Below are positions 52,329 through 61,285 of a stretch of DNA of 64,000 nucleotides, piece by piece. Position 1 is the first letter of the stretch, and each line of letters opens with the position of its first letter. Source of the DNA: Methanospirillum stamsii (GTDB lineage: Archaea > Halobacteriota > Methanomicrobia > Methanomicrobiales > Methanospirillaceae); the NCBI RefSeq assembly GCF_046244385.1, contig NZ_CP176366.1:1674001-1738000 (forward strand), in the 5' to 3' direction. The notes below the pieces were generated by a model that saw nothing but the letters and a program-made list of their open reading frames with translations, was not told the origin of the DNA and ran no database searches. Made by a program: the position numbers and the translations under genes.

Positions 52329-54199
52329 CTCGGTGAATAGATGGTGTTCTGGACAGATCCGGCAAGTCCTTGAGTGCCAAGTTCTTCAAGTCTGAAATAG
52401 AGGGCGTTCAGGTTACCTGCCAGGACCTGTGCTCTGCCCAACCGGGGAAATCCGGCCTCGGTATCGACGACCACATATCTGATCCCCGTAAAGGCGATTT
52501 TTTCAGTAATCTCTTTCAGTTCTTCTGAGGGGGATTTTCCGTTAATCGGAACGTTTCCTCTTCCATCAGTGAGGATAACGATGGATCGGTTCTCATCTGT
52601 AGATGCGAATCTTCCCCGTGTCAGGAGATTGCATGATTCAATGAGTCCTTTACCAAGGGGAGTCATCCCCCCGGTCGGGATGGTTTTGAGCATTTTTGCT
52701 GCATGATCCGGACTTTTCGTTGGCGGGAGGAGGAGGTGTGCATCCTTTCCCCGAAAGATCATCAGCCCGACCCTGTCACGTTTCAGGTATGCATCATGAA
52801 GCAGGGATAAAATAGCACCTTTTACGGCGATCATCCGTTTCTGTACACCCATGGAACCGCTGGCATCGACGAGGAACAGGATGGTATGGGCTACTTTCTT
52901 CTCCCGGACCTTTTCTCTGATATCACCTTTCGTTACTGATATTGCAAGCCCGTTTCTCTTCCGATGTCGCTGATAGGGAGCAGCCGCCCGGAGCGTTGCA
53001 TCGATGGCGATGTCGTTTTGGTTTTTTACCGGAAGCCGGAATGCATGATAGTGACCCGAGGTATCTGTACTTTGTACCCTGGTTCTCCGGCCACTTTTCT
53101 GCTTTCGTGTTGCCTGCCAGGATTGCTCATCAAGGTACCGGATCACCTCGAAGGTGGCTCCGATATCAAAAACCCTCTCTGATACCGGCGGTGGAGGTGG
53201 AATACCACGATCCTGTTCCTTTTGCTCCTCTTCTTCGGGGTGGGGCTCATCTCTCTCTTCGGGTGGCTGCCTGGTGTCTGGATCCTGCCTGTTTTCCTGG
53301 GCATTGTCTTCTTTCTCTTTGTTCTCTTCGGGTGGCTCCGGTGGCGGGCAGCCCGGTTTTTCTCTTCTCCGGTGTTCAAGAGCAAGCAGGGCTGCCTCTT
53401 TAATATCTTGGAAATTAACCTCGTCTCGTTTGTCAAGAGCTGCTAAAGCACATGCAGCTCGTGTAGCTGCAAGGTCACCCCTCTGACCTTCAACGGCCAG
53501 CTCAAGACAGAGTGATGAGACCAGATCCTGTAAAGCCTCCGGGATACTGACATAGGGGAGACGATCCTGTGCGGCGGTGACCTTCTCTTTTAGGGAATCT
53601 GTCTCATGCTGTTGCTCCAAAAGAAATGATTTAGTTTTAGTTTCAAATTTGAGCTGATTCCTTACGATCTCAGCCCGGAGTTCAGTCTCGTCTATCCTAT
53701 CAAGACGGACACAGAGATCAAACCGGTCCATTTGTCCGGGAGAGAGTTCTCCTTCTGCAGGATCCATGGTCGCAAAAAAGGTGAACCTGGTCGTGACATG
53801 GTGGGAAAGTCCTTCCCGTTCGAGAATGAAATGTCCGGTATCGGATGTATTGAGGATGTTATTGACTATCCCTTCTTCCATCAGATTGACGTTATCCGCA
53901 TAGAGGATCTGGCCATCTCCTTCTTCTAAAAGTCCTGGGGTAACCTGAATACTACCTGAAGTGACGGCCTTCTCAAGATCAATCATTCCCATCAGGCGGT
54001 CAAAAGTAACAGCCTGTGGAATGGTCTGGATTGGTTTATCCTCTATTGTACCGACCGATCTGACCAGGGTTGACTTGGCAGATCCCGGATCGCCGATAAT
54101 GAGGACACTGCGTATATCTTCATGAACCAATGAGCAGAGCAGTGCCTTTTTGGCATTTTCCTGTCCGACAATGCCAGAAAAAGGGAAGAGGAAGTTCAT
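52325..54199 (-). CDS. bchD: BchD-like chelatase subunit (AAA + vWA)
   Basis: 624 aa. The N-terminal AAA+ domain (about 1-250) has an intact-looking P-loop, IGDPGSAKSTLVR, unlike many BchD that lost it. A linker of about 70 residues rich in Pro, Glu and Lys follows (EEPHPEEEEQKEQD-type). The C-terminal vWA domain carries the MIDAS motif FLVDASGSMGVQ and TPLGKG. It couples ATP hydrolysis by BchI to CobN. The start overlaps the BchI stop by 4 bases. Confidence 0.9.
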   Translation of the reverse strand: MNFLFPFSGIVGQENAKKALLCSLVHEDIRSVLIIGDPGSAKSTLVRSVGTIEDKPIQTIPQAVTFDRLMGMIDLEKAVTSGSIQVTPGLLEEGDGQILYADNVNLMEEGIVNNILNTSDTGHFILEREGLSHHVTTRFTFFATMDPAEGELSPGQMDRFDLCVRLDRIDETELRAEIVRNQLKFETKTKSFLLEQQHETDSLKEKVTAAQDRLPYVSIPEALQDLVSSLCLELAVEGQRGDLAATRAACALAALDKRDEVNFQDIKEAALLALEHRRREKPGCPPPEPPEENKEKEDNAQENRQDPDTRQPPEERDEPHPEEEEQKEQDRGIPPPPPVSERVFDIGATFEVIRYLDEQSWQATRKQKSGRRTRVQSTDTSGHYHAFRLPVKNQNDIAIDATLRAAAPYQRHRKRNGLAISVTKGDIREKVREKKVAHTILFLVDASGSMGVQKRMIAVKGAILSLLHDAYLKRDRVGLMIFRGKDAHLLLPPTKSPDHAAKMLKTIPTGGMTPLGKGLIESCNLLTRGRFASTDENRSIVILTDGRGNVPINGKSPSEELKEITEKIAFTGIRYVVVDTEAGFPRLGRAQVLAGNLNALYFRLEELGTQGLAGSVQNTIYSPR

Positions 54200-55239
54200 G
54201 AAACTTCGTAAGTCTCCTCAATCAGCGAATGAATGGCTCTGATATCTACTTTACTCTCCTCGAATGGTCTCCGTCTCATCCGGTGGGGAAGTGAGAGGCC
54301 GGCAGCCTTTTTCAGGTGTTCTTTTCTGACCTCTTTCTGACCATCGAGTGCTGCAAATGCCAGGGCAGTCTTTACCAGGGTGAGATCTGACCGGTGTCCG
54401 TCAACCCCGAGGGAAAGAGAGATAGTTACAGCAGTATTGATCAGAGTTTCATCTGGCGCAAGAGATGGGATGATCTCTTTTGCCTGTCTGATTTTATCCC
54501 TGATTGCCTGCTGTTCTGACGCAAATCTATCACAGAATGCCTTCGGATCTGTTTCGAAATCAAGCCTCCTCCTGACAACTTCGGACCGGAGGGAAGGATC
54601 TTTCTCACCTTCTACATCCACGACAAGACCGAACCGATCAAGGAGTTGTGGCCTTAAATCCCCCTCCTCCGGATTCATGGTTCCAACCAGCAGGAATCGT
54701 GACGGATGAGAGTAGGAGATTCCCTCCCGTTCCACAAAATTGACACCCATTGCTGCTGCATCCAAAAGAAGGTCTACGATATGGTCATCAAGGAGGTTGA
54801 CCTCATCGACATAGAGGATGTTGCCGTTTGCCATCGCAAGCACCCCTGGTTCAAATTTTTTGATTCCTTTCGTGATAGCATGTTCAATATCAAGAGTTCC
54901 TGCCACACGGTCTTCGGTTGCACAGAGGGGAAGTTCTACAACCCGCATCCGGACAAACTCCGAGGGAATTTTTTCTCCTTTTATTCGTTTCGACTGGCAG
55001 GAACTGCATTGATTCCTCAAATCAGATGCATCACACCTGAAGATACAGCCTTTCACCACTTCCCGTTCTGGCAGAAGATCGGTGGCAGCTCTTACCATGG
55101 TTGATTTTGCGGTTCCTTTCTCTCCCCTGATAAGAACCCCGCCGATGGAAGGATACACAATATTTGCCAGAAGGGCTTCTTTCATATTCTCCTGTCCGAC
55201 AATTCCTGCAAACGGATAAACTGGTATTTCACTTGTCAT
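54196..55239 (-). CDS. bchI: BchI-like chelatase AAA+ ATPase
   Basis: 347 aa. Walker A is GEKGTAKSTMVRAAT, Walker B ILYVDEVNLLDD, and sensor 1 LVGTMNPEEGDL. The BchI insert with cysteines (CIFRCDASDLRNQCSSCQ) is retained. It forms the hexameric ring that drives metal insertion with BchD and CobN. It follows the CbiZ-type gene by 3 bases. Confidence 0.93.
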   Translation of the reverse strand: MTSEIPVYPFAGIVGQENMKEALLANIVYPSIGGVLIRGEKGTAKSTMVRAATDLLPEREVVKGCIFRCDASDLRNQCSSCQSKRIKGEKIPSEFVRMRVVELPLCATEDRVAGTLDIEHAITKGIKKFEPGVLAMANGNILYVDEVNLLDDHIVDLLLDAAAMGVNFVEREGISYSHPSRFLLVGTMNPEEGDLRPQLLDRFGLVVDVEGEKDPSLRSEVVRRRLDFETDPKAFCDRFASEQQAIRDKIRQAKEIIPSLAPDETLINTAVTISLSLGVDGHRSDLTLVKTALAFAALDGQKEVRKEHLKKAAGLSLPHRMRRRPFEESKVDIRAIHSLIEETYEVS

Positions 55240-55242
55240 GGA

Positions 55243-56385
55243 TCACCTGGATAATCCGTTCTTCACATACCAGGAACTGATCCTGATCCAGTTTTCAATG
55301 ATACTCCGCCTCTCATCCAGAACGAGGTTGAGATCAGGATGAGTTTTTGCCTCTATCAGGTCTGGAAGTGTCTTCATCATGCCTAGTGCGGTCTTTTTTC
55401 CGGATAATTCAGGCACAAGACCCCAACCAATCTCGTCAACGATGTGAAGAAGAGAGGCTGTAAGGGTAACAACAGATGGATCACGGGAGAATAACCGGAG
55501 ATTTTTGATAAAGAGGTCCTTTTTATTCTCCCCTTCAAGTGCTGCTCCTGTCTCCCAGTATTTCTTCTCATCTATCCCGAATCTCTCAAGCCTGATTAAC
55601 ATATCACGCTGAGAATCAGGGGTAAGATTGGTCTGTCTGGCAAGTGCCTCTGTGGTCGCATCGATTACACAATTTGCAATCAGTTCTCCAAGTTTTGAAT
55701 GTTTTCCAGCCCATGTGAGGGTATTCGGGCTGCTCATGTTTGAAATTACACAGATCTGATCGGTTCCGGAACCGGTGGCAATCCCGGTCGAGTATCTGCT
55801 TGGTGCCATCAGCTGCTGAATGGCAACGGTTTTTGCTTCGGCTGCTGTCATCACCACCCTGGTCATGGTATGAGCCGGAAGATGGGAATTTACGATAATG
55901 ATGGTGTTGATAGTTCCACCAACATAGATCGTCTGTCCCTCCTCTTCGTGCCAGGTTGCAGGATCTCCTGCCCTCCCTCCGTTCACTTCAATACCTGCGG
56001 TGACGATTGCGGTGATCTCAAGGGTTCGAAAAGATCGGGTTGATATTGCAGCGTTCTTCATCTTCGCTGCCGTCATCATGGCAGCAATTCTTTCCGGATC
56101 CAGGCCGAGCCTTCTTGAATGGATTTCCAGGTATGCTTCAACTGACCCTCCTTCCAAATCATGGGCACAATGACCTTTGGTAGGTTTTGGCTCATGGTTG
56201 AATATTGCCTGGAGGTTTTCCTGGTATCCTCCGTTTACATAGGAAGTGGTAAGCGCATTCCGGTTTTCAGGCAATTGTACAACGATCGAGTTTTCACAAC
56301 GATATACCTCCTCCCCGCTGCTTGTTTTATATATCAATTTCAGGTCATTCCTGAAATCCAAAGGTTCACTGTTGATTTCTTCCAA
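55243..56385 (-). CDS. cbiZ: CbiZ-type adenosylcobinamide amidohydrolase
   Basis: 380 aa. The N-terminal two thirds match CbiZ: LTTSYVNGGYQENLQAIFNH, MKNAAISTRSFRTLEITAIV, IIVNSHLPAHTMTRVVMTAA and the GIATGSGTDQ loop. CbiZ removes the aminopropanol tail of adenosylcobinamide so it can be rebuilt into the archaeal cobamide. The last about 130 residues are an extension not needed for that fold. The start is TTG 56385 with GGGGTG upstream. It is the first gene of the minus-strand operon and ties the cluster to corrinoids. Confidence 0.82.
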   Translation of the reverse strand: MEEINSEPLDFRNDLKLIYKTSSGEEVYRCENSIVVQLPENRNALTTSYVNGGYQENLQAIFNHEPKPTKGHCAHDLEGGSVEAYLEIHSRRLGLDPERIAAMMTAAKMKNAAISTRSFRTLEITAIVTAGIEVNGGRAGDPATWHEEEGQTIYVGGTINTIIIVNSHLPAHTMTRVVMTAAEAKTVAIQQLMAPSRYSTGIATGSGTDQICVISNMSSPNTLTWAGKHSKLGELIANCVIDATTEALARQTNLTPDSQRDMLIRLERFGIDEKKYWETGAALEGENKKDLFIKNLRLFSRDPSVVTLTASLLHIVDEIGWGLVPELSGKKTALGMMKTLPDLIEAKTHPDLNLVLDERRSIIENWIRISSWYVKNGLSR

Positions 56386-56437
56386 AGAATGGCACCCCGT
56401 TTATTTGTATTTAAGGTAAGAAAATTTGATAAGATTC

Positions 56438-56451
56438 TATTGCGCACAATA
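56438..56451. promoter_or_regulatory. Palindrome upstream of CbiZ-type operon
   Basis: TATTG and CAATA are perfect 5-bp arms around CGCA, 53 bases before the CbiZ start. A further TATTG half-site follows at about 56458-56462. It lies upstream of a TATA-like TTAAATACAAATAA read on the minus strand. It may be an operator for a metal or corrinoid regulator, but no copy was found at cobN. Confidence 0.35.
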
Positions 56452-56683
56452 AAATTGTATTGATTTATCGTTCTCCTCGATCTGATGATGCTGTGAAGAC
56501 AAGATTAGATAACAAGTTTGCAGGACGTTTAAAAATCGATAAATCCGGGGATGAGGTGAGATTGATACAGATCTGGAAAACCTCCGTCAAACAGGATTTT
56601 TAATCCCCTATCCGACATCCGGATATTTAGAAGATAGATAATATGCACATTCTCCCGAGAGAGAAAAAAAAAGGATTTATTAT
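56452..56683. other. Intergenic region between cbiZ and nrdD
   Basis: AT-rich. It carries the cbiZ upstream region and, from 56660, poly-A (T on the minus strand) that may terminate nrdD. No gene is seen. Confidence 0.4.
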
Positions 56684-58888
56684 TCAGACCTGAATCGATG
56701 ACCTGATAGTACTTTGTGACTGGTGAGCAGGATCCTTAACCGGAACATTGACACGTTTACCGTCCCACTCTGAAAACTGGTGAAGACATACCGTCAGGTC
56801 ACGGGTAAACGCAAAGTATCCAATCTGGGTATTCCGGCATAATTTCATGGCCATGTCCATAAGTCCACGGGGATCGGGTCTTGCTTCCCCAAGCCAGATA
56901 TGGAAGATATTCCCGCCATCAACAATCGGGAAGAAGACATGCTCTATCTCAGCCCGCTGTGCGAGGGTGACATCTGCTCCGGGGGCAACATGGGTTCCGT
57001 TGGTATAATAAATCGGAAGGTCGCGTGTTTCGCCAAGTTTACCCAGAGCGGCGTCCAGGTTCCCTTTGATGACCCGTTTTGCATCCTCGTGGAATTCATG
57101 ACGGAGGAGATCGGCTACTGCAAACCGCTGTCCCGTTGTCTCTGCTGGTGTCCGGGCAAGGGCAATAGTCATCCCGTGTTTTTGAGTCAGTTCCCGGCTA
57201 TAGATCTCCATCTCGGTCATTGACCAGACTGCCATCCGGAAGGCATCCTCAGATTCATGAAGCTGATGACCGGTAAAGTGCTGGACCATCTCATTCAGAC
57301 CAACGATACCGATGGTATACACAAGACCCTCAAAATCGACAGCTAATGCTCCTCTCTCTCCTGTCTTCGGGTCACGCGGGCGCTGCATTGCAAATGGCAT
57401 CCGGTTACTCTTCTTAATAAGTTCCATCCACCGCAGTTTTATCTTAAATACCTCAACAGCAGTGTCCATCATGGACCGGAGTTCTGCAAACAGACGCTCC
57501 TCGTCACCATGTGCCTTGTAGGATGCACGGGGACAGTTAAGGGATACAACACCCCAGGAACCCATAGAAAAGTGCATCCCGTTCTCAAACATCAGTTTCT
57601 TATCAAAATCCTTGTCCTGGTCTGCCATGGTTGAGAACTGGTAGGCACAACACTGGTAACAGGAGATACCCTCTCCGGCTCCCCTGTACTCCGGGAGCTG
57701 GTTATCATAATAGGGTGTCCCGAACTTGGATGAGAGTTCGAAGGTGAGGAGATAGAGATCTTCATAGGTTGGAAGGTCCGGATTCAATGCATTAAACTCT
57801 TCATTCTCATGCATGAAATCAGGTTCAATGCTTATCTCCGGCTTTGGGAAATTAAATGGCTTGCCCCAGTAATCTCCTTCTAACATCACCTCCATGAGTG
57901 ATTTGAAGAGAAGACGAACCTCCCGTTCACATGATCCATATGTCTGGAGTGGTGCATCAGTGCCGTTCCATACCTTCCCTTTATAAACGCAGGGTTTGTC
58001 TTTCCAGAGTTTTGGGACACCGGGTGAGAGCTGCACAGATGAAAAGACCAGCTGGCCCCCTCGTGCCACCATCATCTGCGTCATCTCATAGACGAACATC
58101 TGCATGAGCTGTTTCATCTCATCATATGCCATCCCGGTAAAATACGGTGCAAGGAATGTAAGAAAATTATAATATCCCTGCCCGCCGGCGAAGTTTGTCT
58201 GGGCACTTCCCAGTGCTTTCACCGCGTGGAGCACGGCTACTTCTGCACGTTTTGCAGGTCCTGCGACAGACGCCTTTGTCCCATTCCCGTCCGGCATGAG
58301 CCCATAATAAAAGAAATACCTGAGGTCCCAGTCCTGGCAGAATGGCCGGGTGCCGAAGTACTCAAGATCATGGATATGAATATCCCCGCACAGGTGCCGG
58401 TCTGCAAGATGTGGAGGAAGCGAAAGCAGGTACTGTTCCTTGCTTATCTTGTCAGCCTTCTTTTTATGGGAAGTTTCAGCATTTTCCTGCAGATTTGCAT
58501 TGTCGTTTTTCTCAAATCCCCTGCCCACATCTATCTGGTGAGCATCAAAAACCGGTGTACCTACCCTTGTACAAACGTTCCGCCACTGAATCCTTCCCCG
58601 TTCTATAAGGATGATATTCATTATCTCCCTGATTAACGGTCCGGATAATGCACGAAGGTTCAGTTTTTTTATCCGGTCTTCTACTTCCCTGGCGATTTCC
58701 TGTGCTGCCTCTTCATCTGCTCCTTCATAACCGTAAAAAGTCTCTACAAGTTTTGTTTCTTTAAGGATCTGTCTGACAATCCGGTCACGGTCCCAGTCCA
58801 GGATATGGCCATCACTGGTTCTGACCGGAGGCATAGACGGAATGGCTAATCCGTCAAGTGTTGTCTGGCGTGTTGTGCCTGGCACCAC
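56684..58888 (-). CDS. nrdD: Anaerobic ribonucleoside-triphosphate reductase
   Basis: 734 aa. The N-terminal about 90 residues form an ATP-cone (allosteric site; DGHILDWDRDRIVRQILKE). The core contains the cysteines of the radical transfer path, for example SCYQCCAYQF-like CYQCCAYQFST, and the glycyl-radical loop near the C-terminus is NTQIGYFAFTRDL. It reduces NTPs to dNTPs without oxygen. GTG start 58888, preceded by AGGTGATGT. No nrdG activase is in the window. The glutaredoxin-like gene immediately upstream is probably its reductant. Confidence 0.92.
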   Translation of the reverse strand: MVPGTTRQTTLDGLAIPSMPPVRTSDGHILDWDRDRIVRQILKETKLVETFYGYEGADEEAAQEIAREVEDRIKKLNLRALSGPLIREIMNIILIERGRIQWRNVCTRVGTPVFDAHQIDVGRGFEKNDNANLQENAETSHKKKADKISKEQYLLSLPPHLADRHLCGDIHIHDLEYFGTRPFCQDWDLRYFFYYGLMPDGNGTKASVAGPAKRAEVAVLHAVKALGSAQTNFAGGQGYYNFLTFLAPYFTGMAYDEMKQLMQMFVYEMTQMMVARGGQLVFSSVQLSPGVPKLWKDKPCVYKGKVWNGTDAPLQTYGSCEREVRLLFKSLMEVMLEGDYWGKPFNFPKPEISIEPDFMHENEEFNALNPDLPTYEDLYLLTFELSSKFGTPYYDNQLPEYRGAGEGISCYQCCAYQFSTMADQDKDFDKKLMFENGMHFSMGSWGVVSLNCPRASYKAHGDEERLFAELRSMMDTAVEVFKIKLRWMELIKKSNRMPFAMQRPRDPKTGERGALAVDFEGLVYTIGIVGLNEMVQHFTGHQLHESEDAFRMAVWSMTEMEIYSRELTQKHGMTIALARTPAETTGQRFAVADLLRHEFHEDAKRVIKGNLDAALGKLGETRDLPIYYTNGTHVAPGADVTLAQRAEIEHVFFPIVDGGNIFHIWLGEARPDPRGLMDMAMKLCRNTQIGYFAFTRDLTVCLHQFSEWDGKRVNVPVKDPAHQSQSTIRSSIQV

Positions 58889-58893
58889 ATCAC

Positions 58894-59148
58894 CTAGCAG
58901 AGCTGCAGAACGGTTTCTTCATTTACCTGGTCTCCGGTGAAAAGATCCTTAGAGGTCAGGAACTTTTTACCTGACTGAAGCACCGGCGCTTCCTGAACAA
59001 AAACCCCATTCATCCTGAGTTCAGTGAGCGCTTTCGCAGATGACATATCCGCGATTGTGTATGAAATCTGCCGATTAGAGAGAAATTCCTTTAGTATTTC
59101 ACATCGCGGACAAAATTCCAGAGTATATACGATAAAGCCTGCCCCCAT
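58894..59148 (-). CDS. Glutaredoxin-like (NrdH-type) redoxin
   Basis: About 84 aa, starting at MGAGFIVYTLEFCPRCEIL. The CPRC redox motif is in the thioredoxin-fold position and ELRMNGVFVQEAPVLQ matches the cis-Pro loop of the family. It should reduce NrdD or its partner. It lies 5 bases upstream of nrdD, so it is in the same operon. A longer start (59157) adds 3 residues. Confidence 0.85.
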   Translation of the reverse strand: MGAGFIVYTLEFCPRCEILKEFLSNRQISYTIADMSSAKALTELRMNGVFVQEAPVLQSGKKFLTSKDLFTGDQVNEETVLQLC

Positions 59149-59308
59149 AGTGATCACTATCTTCTATTGGTATGTTTTTGCTGCATGATGAAGCCTTCAC
59201 TCATCTCAACTCTCATGATATAGAGCACTTTTTATACTTCCTGATTCATTACCCGGATTATTAATCCAAAGATCCTTATCATATGAAATAGAGAGATTAT
59301 CCAGCAGA

Positions 59309-59860
59309 ATGGTTCGTCTATTCGTTGCAATCGACCTTCCTGATGAGATTCGTGAACAGTTCAGGGACGTTCAGGAGTCCCTCCGTTCATGCAGGGCACG
59401 CCTTACCCTGGTTGACCAGGAGTCGATGCACATCACGCTGAAATTCATCGGTGAAGTGAGTGGTTCTCACCTTACGCAGATTACCGATATCCTTCAGACT
59501 ATTAAAGGAACACCCTTTTCATTAGAACTGGGATTAATCGGGGTGAACAGTCAGAGAGCTCCGCGGGTGGTCTGGGCAGAAGCAGGTGATCAGGGACAAT
59601 GCAGGGCTCTTGCCGGAGACATTGATACTGCCCTTGCAACTCTTGGCTTTGAACCGGAGAAGAGAAAGTTCAGACCACATATCACGATTGCCCGGGTCAG
59701 GCAGTTTCATGAATCATTGTTTGAAGTACTTGCCGAGGTTTCATCCTCCTGTTCAGGGACCATTCCGGTCAGGGAGTTTATCCTCAAAAAAAGTGAGCTC
59801 ACACCGGACGGCCCTGTCTATACAGATATTCTCAAAGTTCCGATCAAGGTGCCTGAATGA
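59309..59860 (+). CDS. thpR: RNA 2',3'-cyclic phosphodiesterase
   Basis: 183-aa 2H phosphoesterase. The two HxT motifs are HITLKFIGEV and HITIARVR. It opens 2',3'-cyclic phosphates on RNA and is named LigT/ThpR. Its stop overlaps the cca start by 4 bases (ATGA), so they are co-translated. The pairing of RNA-end processing with CCA addition is functional. Confidence 0.93.
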   Translation: MVRLFVAIDLPDEIREQFRDVQESLRSCRARLTLVDQESMHITLKFIGEVSGSHLTQITDILQTIKGTPFSLELGLIGVNSQRAPRVVWAEAGDQGQCRALAGDIDTALATLGFEPEKRKFRPHITIARVRQFHESLFEVLAEVSSSCSGTIPVREFILKKSELTPDGPVYTDILKVPIKVPE

Positions 59861-61239
59861 GTTTTTCTTCACTGGAACTTGGGGTCCTTAAAGAGATCCG
59901 CCCGACTGAAGATGAACTGGACCGGATGTATCTCTTGGCAGAGAGCCTGATCCGGGACATTCGTGAATCTGGAAAAGCTGATGGTATGATGGTCGGTTCG
60001 GTTGCCAGAAAGACCTGTGTTCATGGTGACCGTGACCTTGATATCTTCATGCTCTTTGACCCTGCTCTTCCCCGCATGGATTTAGAACGTGAAGGTCTCT
60101 CTCTTGCATGGAATATTGCCCAAAAATATACGGATGTTATAAAAGAGAAGTATGCAGAGCATCCCTATCTGAATGCCACCATTGACGGGCTTGATGTGGA
60201 TCTGGTCCCCTGCTATGAGGTCCGGGAAGCGACTAGTATACAAAGCGCAGTGGACCGGACGCCCTTTCACAACCGGTATATCAAAGCCAGGATTGGGCCA
60301 TATACCGATGACGTTCTCCTCCTGAAACAGTTTGTAAAAGCAGGCGGGGTATATGGGTCTGATCAGATGACCGAGGGGTTTGCCGGATATCTTTGTGAAC
60401 TCCTGGTCCTTCATTATGGCGGTTTTCATGAGATCCTCACCGCAGCGGCTAAATGGAAGCCGGGTATGTTCATTGATCTCGAGGAACATGTTGAGAAATG
60501 GTTTGATGAACCGCTGGTCGTTATTGATCCGGTGGATCCATGCAGGAATGTATCTGCTTCGGTATCTGAAACAAAACTTCTTGAATTCATTGAACTCTGC
60601 CAGGGGTACCTGAAGTCACCATCAAAATGGTTTTTCTACCGGCCACCTATCTGTATTCTCACAGAGGAAGATGTAAAAAAACTGGTCTCCGGCAGGGAAT
60701 CAGCCTTTATCGCACTCACTTTTAAAACACCCCCATATATTGAAGATATTGTTGTTCCCCAGCTCCGGAAAAGTCTTCATACCCTTACAGACCTGCTAAA
60801 GCGTCACGAGTTTGTTGCCCTCCGTGCTGACACCTGGATGCTTGAAGACCGGAGTATGCTCCTTTTTGAGCTGCTTGTGGATACGTTGCCGGCAATACGA
60901 TTCCACACCGGCCCTCCGGTAACCGCTCCGGTAAATGCATCCCGGTTTATAGAAAAGTACCTCCATTCAGATCAGATTTTTGCGGGCCCATATATACGGG
61001 ACGGAAGGTACGGAGTAGAACTGCCCCGGCGCTTTCGAAGGGCTATTGACCTCCTCTCTTCATCGGAAGTTTTTGCCACGGCTCTTGGAAAGCATGTTAA
61101 ATGTTCCATGGCCGAGGAGTTTTCAGTTCATTACGGAATTGAATGCTGGCAGCCCGGGTTTGAACCCTTTATTAGCGAATTCCTTCAAAAAAGTTCCCCT
61201 CTGGTCAGGATAAGGAGGGCAGAGGCGAGGTCTCCCTGA
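59857..61239 (+). CDS. cca: CCA-adding enzyme (class I, archaeal)
   Basis: 460 aa. The nucleotidyltransferase motif is GSVARKTCVHGDRDLDIFML (GS ... DxD). The C-terminal part contains the archaeal class I tail domains. It adds CCA to tRNA 3' ends, needed because none of the three tRNAs in this window encodes CCA. The start overlaps thpR by 4 bases. Confidence 0.95.
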   Translation: MSFSSLELGVLKEIRPTEDELDRMYLLAESLIRDIRESGKADGMMVGSVARKTCVHGDRDLDIFMLFDPALPRMDLEREGLSLAWNIAQKYTDVIKEKYAEHPYLNATIDGLDVDLVPCYEVREATSIQSAVDRTPFHNRYIKARIGPYTDDVLLLKQFVKAGGVYGSDQMTEGFAGYLCELLVLHYGGFHEILTAAAKWKPGMFIDLEEHVEKWFDEPLVVIDPVDPCRNVSASVSETKLLEFIELCQGYLKSPSKWFFYRPPICILTEEDVKKLVSGRESAFIALTFKTPPYIEDIVVPQLRKSLHTLTDLLKRHEFVALRADTWMLEDRSMLLFELLVDTLPAIRFHTGPPVTAPVNASRFIEKYLHSDQIFAGPYIRDGRYGVELPRRFRRAIDLLSSSEVFATALGKHVKCSMAEEFSVHYGIECWQPGFEPFISEFLQKSSPLVRIRRAEARSP

Positions 61240-61285
61240 CCCGGGGTTGTAAACTATTTAGGTATATACGATAAACCTCGCTTGC

